This document shows, one piece after another, positions 57,705 to 64,000 of a DNA stretch of 64,000 nucleotides. How positions within the stretch are numbered: the stretch's first letter is position 1; each line of letters opens with the position of its first letter. Location of the stretch: the NCBI GenBank assembly GCA_038496675.1, contig CM076668.1, forward strand, positions 5,137,443 to 5,201,442. Direction: 5' to 3'. Position numbers and translations under genes: made by a program. Source of the DNA: Rachycentron canadum. Lineage: Eukaryota; Chordata; Actinopteri; Carangiformes; Rachycentridae. Below the pieces are notes generated by a model that was given only the letters and a program-made list of their open reading frames with translations, did no database searches and was not told the DNA's origin.

Positions 57705-58125
57705 TAGACTGATTATAAGAATAGATGGAGAATCTGGGTCTGAAAAGTGAAGCCAATGCTGAAGAGCCTTAAACCTGCATTATATCTCTTGACCATGAGG
57801 GGGCGACTCCACTGGTTTGAAAAAGAAGTCAGATTGTATTGAAGTCTATATGAAAATGTCCTTACTTCTCCCTTGATTTATTAGCTCAGTAAACATTTTC
57901 CTAATGGTCTCAGTCTCTAGTCTCAAATCTTCAATACAACATGATGTTTATTTTTTATTATATAGTCCATGCAATTGACAGACTGTACCACAAATGGCCA
58001 CCTGCCTCAGGATAGAGTACAGAGCAGGACAGATCCTCCCCTCACTCCTCCTCAGCTCCACCTTCTCCTCCTAACATGGCTTCTACTGTTTTCAAAAAAC
58101 CAAGATGGTGATGGCCCAAATTTAG
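57705..58125 (+). mobile_element. Dispersed short element, copy E
   Basis: Left end TAGACTGATTATAAGAATAG, then AGTGAAGCCAATGCTGAAGA, GACCATGAGGGGGCGACTCC, GTATTGAAGTCTATATG, ATTTATTAGCTCAGTAAAC, AGTACAGAGCAGGACAGATC, CTCACTCCTCCTCAGCTCC and AAGATGGTGATGGCCC. The central 'AAAGCAGGGTATG' block is missing. Confidence 0.75.
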
Positions 58126-58539
58126 CCAAATTTATCTCAGGCAGGGTTCATCACAGTTTCTGATGGATGTATCAAGAGAAAGGCATACCATGGTTCAATA
58201 TGGTGATCGATTCATTCCAATGAAAGTTGCCACATATGCTGAAATAGACTTTTAAGTTTTTTGGGGGGTTCTGCAGTTTTTTTGCATTTTGACCAGATGT
58301 ATGTGTCAGAGACTTTCTCAGGTGGCGGTGACTTACTTCCTGTTGGCTCCTTGCACTCATGAACGGTACAGAAAGTTGTTATGGGGGTATTTATGACATT
58401 TTCATGTCAGTTATTTTGGCAGAGTTATTTTGGGCCAGTGTGCCATCCTGATCCTACACTAGTGACTGTCACCACTACACCTAAAGCATCTTACAGCCAA
58501 GCACTGGTCATAGGGTTTTGCATTTTATGGATCACGGCT
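58126..58539. other. Non-coding stretch, nothing identified
   Basis: Unique-looking sequence between two mobile elements. Confidence 0.5.
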
Positions 58540-58740
58540 GGGAGATGGGGCAGGCCGTCCACTCGATGAAATGTTGGTGGTTTGGATCCTGGCTCTTCCA
58601 TTCTGTATTTCGAAGTGTAACATACTGAACCCCAAACTGCCCCTGATGTATCTTCGGTGTGTCAATGTGTGTGTATAGTAGAAAAGCCCTATGTGTGTAG
58701 GGAAAAGTGCCGTATAATGGGTGATTGTGGTGTTTTAATG
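58540..58740 (+). mobile_element. Fish SINE fragment
   Basis: GGTTTGGATCC (58579-58589) is a degenerate pol III B box. It is followed by TGGCTCTTCCATTCTGTATT, 'ACTGAACCCCAAACTGCCCC', 'TCTTCGGTGTGTCAATGTGT' and 'TAGAAAAGCCCTATGTGTG'. This order is that of a common percomorph SINE ending in an 'AAAGCGCTATATAA'-type tail. Recognised from family knowledge. The 5' part is blurred. Confidence 0.6.
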
Positions 58741-60216
58741 ATAGTATAGAAACAGTATGTAGCTAACAAAGTGTACTTCATATACCTTTATGCAAGCTCA
58801 GTTTTAACCGATCATACTATGGTTGTGCAATTGTAATGCAAAAGGAGAAATTACCACGGACTTTTTGGCTGTTCTCAAATCCAGTTTTACCATCAAATAA
58901 AATATTTCAGATAATTTTCAGAATAAACTGCTGGCCTGTTTACAACCTGTTTAATAATCTAATTGCTTGTGTCAGACTTTGTCATGCTATGTCTCTGTGC
59001 TCTCAGATCTCAGCCATCACTTTGTTGAACACAATGACATATCACACTCGATAGAAGTGGTGGCCAAAACTAGGAAGGAGCCAAGTTGTAATAACTAGAA
59101 TTATCATTTAAAGCTCAAATAGTCTCCCTCCAGCATCTCCCTTGTCAGTTTGGGCTGATCAGCCAGCGTCACCCTCTGTAACCCTGGGCAAGTGTTCTCA
59201 ACGAAGGAAACAGCAGGGGAGGAAAAAAGTTATTACAGGCTTTAAAACTTAATGTTGAGTATTACCAGACAGTTGTTCACCCAGAGCAATTAACTTCTCC
59301 TCTCTCTCTCTCTCTCTGCTAACAGGGTGTTTCTGGCCTACAGCGTTTTTTTTATCTCAGTACACTGGGTGAAAGACACACAGGAGAGTCAGGGTGGGGT
59401 GGATACACAGGGGAGGCGAGAGGTGTTAAATACAGTTGTGAGGCCACAGAGTGTGTAAGAGTGTGCATGTGGTGCATGCTGTGACTGCAAAAAGTGGCCC
59501 AGAACCGGGGGAGGGATACAGCAAAAGAGGATTGTGGGGGATTTGTATTCATTTCCACTCATTTTTCACTTTGAGAGAGGATTTGGGGGAAAGGTTGAGT
59601 GAGTTTTGCGGGGTGCAGGGTTAGTTTAAAGTATCTTTTTTTGGCTTTGTGGTTAGCACAGTTTCATGATGGTGCAACCATGGCTTGAATAACCCACGGC
59701 TGTGGTTTGAAAAGCATGCTTGTTCCATTGTTAAAAAAAAAAAAAAAAATGGAAAGAAATGATAGCCAAACTAATATTTACTTGAAACTCAGACCAGAGG
59801 GGGCCATTTTATACCCCCCAACACAACCAAATACTATAATTAAGTGCAACTATGGTGAGCACTGTGTGTCTGCACAGTTGGATATTCTTACCCAACGTCC
59901 ACAGCATTTGAGGTGTCATGAGTTTCTCTTAAACTGGTGATCGTGACCATGCTGGCTTTCAAACATAGGTAATAGGTAATGTATGTAACTAAATGAAAGA
60001 AACAAAAAGGAAGAAGAAGTGAGGCAGAAGAAAGGAAGAGAGAGATGGGATGACACAGAAAAGCAGAAGAGAAGGAAAAGGAAGAGTCAGCCATGCAGTT
60101 GTCAGGGTTCATGGTCAGGGTCAGCAGGTTGAACAGTAATCAGGTTTTAATGTGAACGCATCTCTGCAGCTGAATGAGTGGAGCTTCATTTGTCAACTTT
60201 ATGCACACAACCACAA
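58741..60216. other. Non-coding stretch with simple repeats
   Basis: (TC)n tract at 59299-59317, A17 run at 59733-59749, and purine-rich sequence around 59995-60085. No gene-like frame. Confidence 0.5.
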
Positions 60217-60235
60217 ACACACACACACACACACA
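60217..60235. repeat. (CA)n microsatellite
   Basis: About nine CA units. Confidence 0.85.
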
Positions 60236-60874
60236 ATTGGTACACAATTGCCAGAGTGCTTACCATAATCAGGCATCCTACCACAATCACCAATCACTTT
60301 TAGTGGCCTTGCAATCACTGCAGTCAAATGACGGATGAGCGGTGATGTCACCAGGATGTTATCATCTGGTTGGCTAATGACAGGAAGTCTTCAGGGCAGA
60401 GGTCACGGCCTTCAGGAGTTTCTCTGTGCTGTGAAACTTCACTGCTTGGTGATGTTTCATGTTTCATGACATCACAGAAAATGACTCATTTTCATGTTGT
60501 GAGTTTGTAAAGGTGAGTGGAAAAAGCTTTTATTGCTTAAGCATGTAAACACAAGTTTGGAAGTAGTTTGGAAAAATAATCTGTACTCTATGATGATCCA
60601 GAAGGAAAAATTCTTTCATAATTAAAAAGTACACAACACCTCTTCTGTCCCACACCACCAACCCCCCAACTTCATACCTAATAATTTTCATACAGTCCCT
60701 TCGAGACCTCCCCTGATGAAAATCATATTTTTAACCTTGTGTCCCTTCTTAACCTAAACCTAACCTCAATATGTTGTTGTTTTCATAGAATAATGATATG
60801 ATGAGTGAAATAATCAGTCAACACCATGACTGAGTGTTTCCACCTTAAACTACAATGAACCAACGATCTCTTCA
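60236..60874. other. Non-coding stretch, nothing identified
   Basis: No domain, RNA or repeat family seen. Confidence 0.5.
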
Positions 60875-61326
60875 GATAATCAGGGATTCATACGTCACAA
60901 ACTTAAGGAACCAATCCTGTCAGCTTGTGCGGATGGGGGCGGGGCTAAATAGACCTGAAACAGAGAGTAGAGAGAGCAAGAGGTAGCATTAGCTCAACCA
61001 CTAGCACTGTGTCAGCCACTGCCAGTTACAAGCTAACAGAAAACATAAACAAATAAAAGATGCTAACTACACTAACTGTTCTGATACATCTACTGGTCTC
61101 TGACAGTGTTTCCTTTGAGTCTCTGATCATTTACCTGTCAACCTGGAGCAAACAGTGGTGGGTGGGGCTCAAGGCCTGATCCATGTTTCTCAATGAGGAA
61201 GATTTAATTTTTTTTAAATTTACTTTGCATAGAAATGCATAGAAATCGTTTTCGTCAAAATATTTATCATAGTAGAGTTTTTTTTTTTTTTACATAGTTT
61301 AAAATATATCTTGGGAGGACCTTTAA
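60875..61326 (-). repeat. Dispersed repeat family F, copy 2 (inverted)
   Basis: Its reverse complement starts TTAAAGGTC, passes an A-run (T14 on + at about 61279), and contains CTTCCTCATTGAGAAACATG, ATCAGGCCTTGAGCCC, GAGACTCAAAGG, GTATCAGAACAGTTAGTGTA, GTTAGCTTGTAACTGGCAGT and GATTGGTTCCTTAAG. These are the same blocks in the same order as 32087-32720. It has a single copy of the GAGACTCA unit. Confidence 0.75.
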
Positions 61327-62767
61327 TATTGCTGTTTATAGTCATGCTAACATTGCATTGCTTAATATTGAAAGGTTTAATAAAAGCCCCAAGAAGCTTG
61401 TGACCATCACAACAATACATCAGACACACATGCGCACACTAAGAGGGACATTAATCAATGTCACGCCTCCCTCTTCTCCTCCCTTCATCTGTCCATCCCT
61501 CACTGTCCTCATCCATCTTTCCCTGCCACTCCTCTGTCCATTACTTTCACACTCTGTCCTTCAATCTCTGTATTATTATCCATCTGTCAAATCTTAATTG
61601 TTCGAGCGAAGGCCACACTGCAGGAATACACCAGCATGTCATTTTCACAATTTAGTCGTGGCACAAAAGTGTATATAAGTTTAATGCTAATGTTTTTGAA
61701 ATACAGACGCGTTTAGGAGACAGACTGTAGCCTGAGTGACCTTTGCCAGTGTTTTCCTGTCTGCCCAGTTTGGCAGGTGCAGGATAAACGCATTAGGAGT
61801 GACAGCTACAATGGCCACTAGTGTAATGTGACATAACAAGGGGCCCGTCTTAGTGAGAAGGAGACAGGAGGAAGGCTGTTGTGATTAATGACTGCTGCTC
61901 GAGCTGACACGTTATGAAGCCGCGTGTTGTTGCTGTTGCAGTGTTTGTACGGAGAAGAACATCAGGAGCGAGACAGGACGTCGGCCTGTCTGACAGGATC
62001 CTGAACTGAGGTCACTTCATCCAGGACGCTGCACCTGCCATCTGTCTCCTCTGCCTGGGCGATTAACAGGGTGGAGTTCAGTGTTGTTATTGAGCTTTAT
62101 AATCAAATCAAGTTGCAACAGGTGCAAAGCACAGTGATACACGATTCAGATGGTTTATTTAAAAAAATCTAAACTATAAAATAGCATTATATTAGATATC
62201 CAGTGATCCTTCCTCCCTCAAGGACCACCTGGTGAGTCTCTGTGTGTCACCTACTGCAGTGGGAACTATCCCAGAGGAGGGTTTGAGTACTTTGACCAGT
62301 GTTTTTATCTCTTTCTGTCTGTGGGCAAACAAGTCACAAACTTTGCGGCTGTGTAGATGGGACCAAAATGAAGAGGTGTGGTCCATCTTTGACCTTTAAC
62401 TTCTGTGTATTCAGGTAATAATGTAGCAACAGTGTAGTATTGCCCATGGGTTGTGACATCAACATGTTGCTGGGCGTTGTGACCTGGGTAAATATCAACC
62501 TGGGTTTCTAGGTTGATATTTCTTATTTCTCCGTGCCTCACAGCTCCACTGTCATCCAGAAACTATTAAAAACAAGCCAGTGAGCCACACTGTTGCCCTG
62601 GGTGACATGTTCCTTCATTACCACAAACACTAACAGCACTGCTCCAGATACTCAGCAGAACACAGAACGTGGATTAATCCTCACGTCACGACTCAGAATG
62701 GGAGTCTTTTCACCTTCCCTTGTGTTTTCCTGTTTTTCTCCCTGATAGATTGTGTTTCCTCCTCCCC
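61327..62767. other. Non-coding stretch, nothing identified
   Basis: Short open frames at 61358-61655 (+) and 62192-62541 (-) lack domains. The last part (62700-62767) becomes pyrimidine-rich upstream of the final candidate exon. Confidence 0.5.
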
Positions 62768-62806
62768 TGTGTGTGTGTGTTTGTGTGTGTGTATGTGTGT
62801 GTGTGT
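62768..62806. repeat. Interrupted (GT)n microsatellite
   Basis: About 19 GT units broken by TT and AT, lying just before the acceptor of the 62816 candidate exon. Length variation here could influence acceptor use. Confidence 0.9.
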
Positions 62807-62815
62807 TATTTGCAG

Positions 62816-62938
62816 GGGAAGAGAGATCCGATCACAAGAGTGTTGGGGCACTCTACAGACAGTGCAGGATATGTGGCTAAAGATGGATCCGACTTTTCTG
62901 ATCACCCAACGTTCGATGATTAAAACTACGTTATGCAG
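62816..62938 (+). CDS. Candidate exon with stop codon, 35 codons
   Basis: Seen: acceptor TTATTTGCAG (ends 62815), 123 nt, strong donor CAG|GTAAGA at 62939. In phase 0 it begins GKRDPITRVLGHSTDSAG, continues with an acidic, aromatic-containing tail ending TFDD, and stops with TAA at 62921-62923. Another phase is open throughout (41 codons) but has a less protein-like composition. Phase 0 is the one supplied by the exon at 52660-52687. The stop lies 15 nt before the donor, close enough to escape nonsense-mediated decay. No family recognised. It would be a cytosolic-type tail, with no signal peptide or membrane segment. Confidence 0.35.
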
Positions 62939-62944
62939 GTAAGA

Positions 62945-63225
62945 GCACGTTATGTCATATGCATATGATTTTCTCATTTTTCTTTGGATGGAACAAAAAA
63001 CTCAGGTTGACCTTGAACCTTGAACTTGTGTGTGAACCATCAAAGACACTTTTTGACAGGCCTCTGCTGATCGGACAGCGTCTGCTGCACAGCCACGCAC
63101 ACAACCACACACACACCTACGTATGCATCTGGTTCTCTTACATCCTCCCCTGTCTCTCACTCTGTTTTGAAATTAAATCACGAGTTTGCCCAGCATTGAC
63201 GGGTTGACCCACCAGTGTGCCCTGT

Positions 63226-63227
<2 letters not shown>
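62945..63227. other. Non-coding stretch, nothing identified
   Basis: Unique sequence between the last candidate exon and the CA microsatellite. Confidence 0.5.

Positions 63228-63280
<53 letters not shown>
63228..63280. repeat. Long (CA)n microsatellite
   Basis: About 26 uninterrupted CA units, comparable to the run at 14395. Confidence 0.95.
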
Positions 63281-63286
<6 letters not shown>

Positions 63287-63360
63287 ATGCCAGCTGTCAA
63301 TCACAATGACTAATGAGCAGTTGATTACATCATTGGCCCTCTAATGGTCAACTGGGGATC

Positions 63361-63490
63361 TAAGGGGAGGAGGTGGAGGCGGTTTGAGAGACAGAAACAG
63401 CGACAGAGAAAGAGAGAGAGAGATGGGGAAACAGAAAGCATGAGTGAGAGACAGAGAAAAAGATGGAAGGGGAGAGACACACAAAGACAT
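63361..63490. repeat. GA-rich tract with (AG)n core
   Basis: About 130 bp dominated by G and A on the + strand with an AG core at 63404-63423. On the minus strand it reads as Ser/Leu/Pro-rich and inflates the 155-codon open frame at 63341-63808, which I reject as a gene. Confidence 0.8.
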
Positions 63491-64000
63491 GGGGGAGCTA
63501 GTATTTATGTTAGGGAATAAAAGGGGAGTATAATGAGCAGGGTAATGAGGCCGGGACATCCCAGCACAACATGCACACGAGAGATGAGAGATCTGGTTTC
63601 CATTCAAAACCACTGGGGGTTTCCTGACTGAGGAAGGGAGAAAAGGGGATGAGGAGGAGGTTGGAGAGGAGGCCAGAGGAGGGTGGAAGGTCTGTGCATC
63701 CCAGAATCCCTTTGCACTCCTCCTCCCCCTCCTTCTCTCATCTCCATACCTTGTCTGCATATCCTGAACGCTCTCTGGGTGAGTGGGTGGTGTTTTGACA
63801 GCTGACATGTTTCTAGCTCACGCTATGAGTTACTATCCTCAGTCATATGCATGCAGATCTATCTGCAGGTCATGACGTCAGGTGTGATGAATGAATAAAA
63901 CCATCACCCAGATGAATAAAATCCTGCATCTTCCAGTGCATTTCCCATAATGCTTGTCACAAAGTTAATGCGCTCTGGCTCTATCAGCATTCATCAACAC
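63491..64000. other. Non-coding window end, nothing identified
   Basis: Continues purine-rich to about 63685, then unique sequence. No repeat family recognised. Confidence 0.5.

Noticed and set aside
12224..61326. Idea that ACCTTTAA/TTAAAGGT at 12224, 27446, 29469, 32087, 40313 and 61319 marks TTAA target duplications of one piggyBac-like family
   Set aside because: In the 27-kb and 29-kb copies similarity continues beyond the motif, so it is internal there. No paired TTAA ends were found for the others.
63341..63808. 155-codon minus-strand open frame
   Set aside because: Ser/Leu and Pro runs come from the GA tract. No domain.
1..64000. CRISPR arrays, bacterial operons, phage or virus-like genes
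   Set aside because: No direct-repeat/spacer arrays, no dense coding, no capsid, integrase or envelope-like frames. All signals are those of a vertebrate nuclear genome.

Overview
This is nuclear DNA of a ray-finned fish, most likely a spiny-rayed (percomorph) teleost. The evidence is many CA/GT, GA and tri/tetranucleotide microsatellites, teleost-style L2/CR1-type LINE tails, tRNA-derived SINE fragments, hAT-type elements with 8-bp target duplications and several short dispersed families, all set in single-copy-looking sequence with eukaryotic splice signals. There are no operons, bacterial genes, rRNA, tRNA, CRISPR or virus-like genes. No open reading frame in the window is a convincing long protein-coding gene. 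The longest ones (155 to 215 codons) are low-complexity or have no recognisable domain.

The best candidate gene is a small spliced + strand transcript that nearly spans the window: a TATA box at 362, a start codon at 522-524 followed two bases later by a splice donor, a 27-nt microexon (44014-44040), a 28-nt exon (52660-52687) and an exon carrying the stop codon (62816-62938). The four parts share one continuous reading frame of 55 codons, and the 28-nt exon is open only in the required phase. I do not recognise the product. The exons were chosen by eye, so this is a hypothesis. If it is wrong, the window is best read as intronic or intergenic DNA of a gene-poor locus.

Layout. 1-3 kb: possible promoter and first exon. 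3-5 kb: two hAT-type elements, the first carrying a nested short element. 7-8.3 kb: a LINE tail with target duplication and an inverted LINE reverse-transcriptase relic. 9-18 kb: many microsatellites, an extended homeodomain-type palindrome, a dispersed 'TACTCAAGTA' repeat and a small local duplication. 18-21 kb: a SINE and a second, unrelated LINE C-terminal relic. 21-34 kb: mostly unique sequence with two related repeat copies (27.1 and 29.1 kb) and a family with an internal tandem duplication (32.1 kb). 34-42 kb: a degenerate minisatellite, three LINE tails and a quasi-tandem repeat. 42-53 kb: mostly unique sequence with the two small candidate exons. 53-61 kb: nested repeats, two copies of the short element, a SINE and an inverted copy of the 32-kb family. 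62-64 kb: the last candidate exon and long CA and GA tracts.

How the parts relate: most recognisable content is transposon debris, and two nestings (at 3.1 kb and 54.4 kb) give relative ages for it. All five copies of the short element (3.1, 12.5, 45.1, 54.4, 57.7 kb) point the same way.
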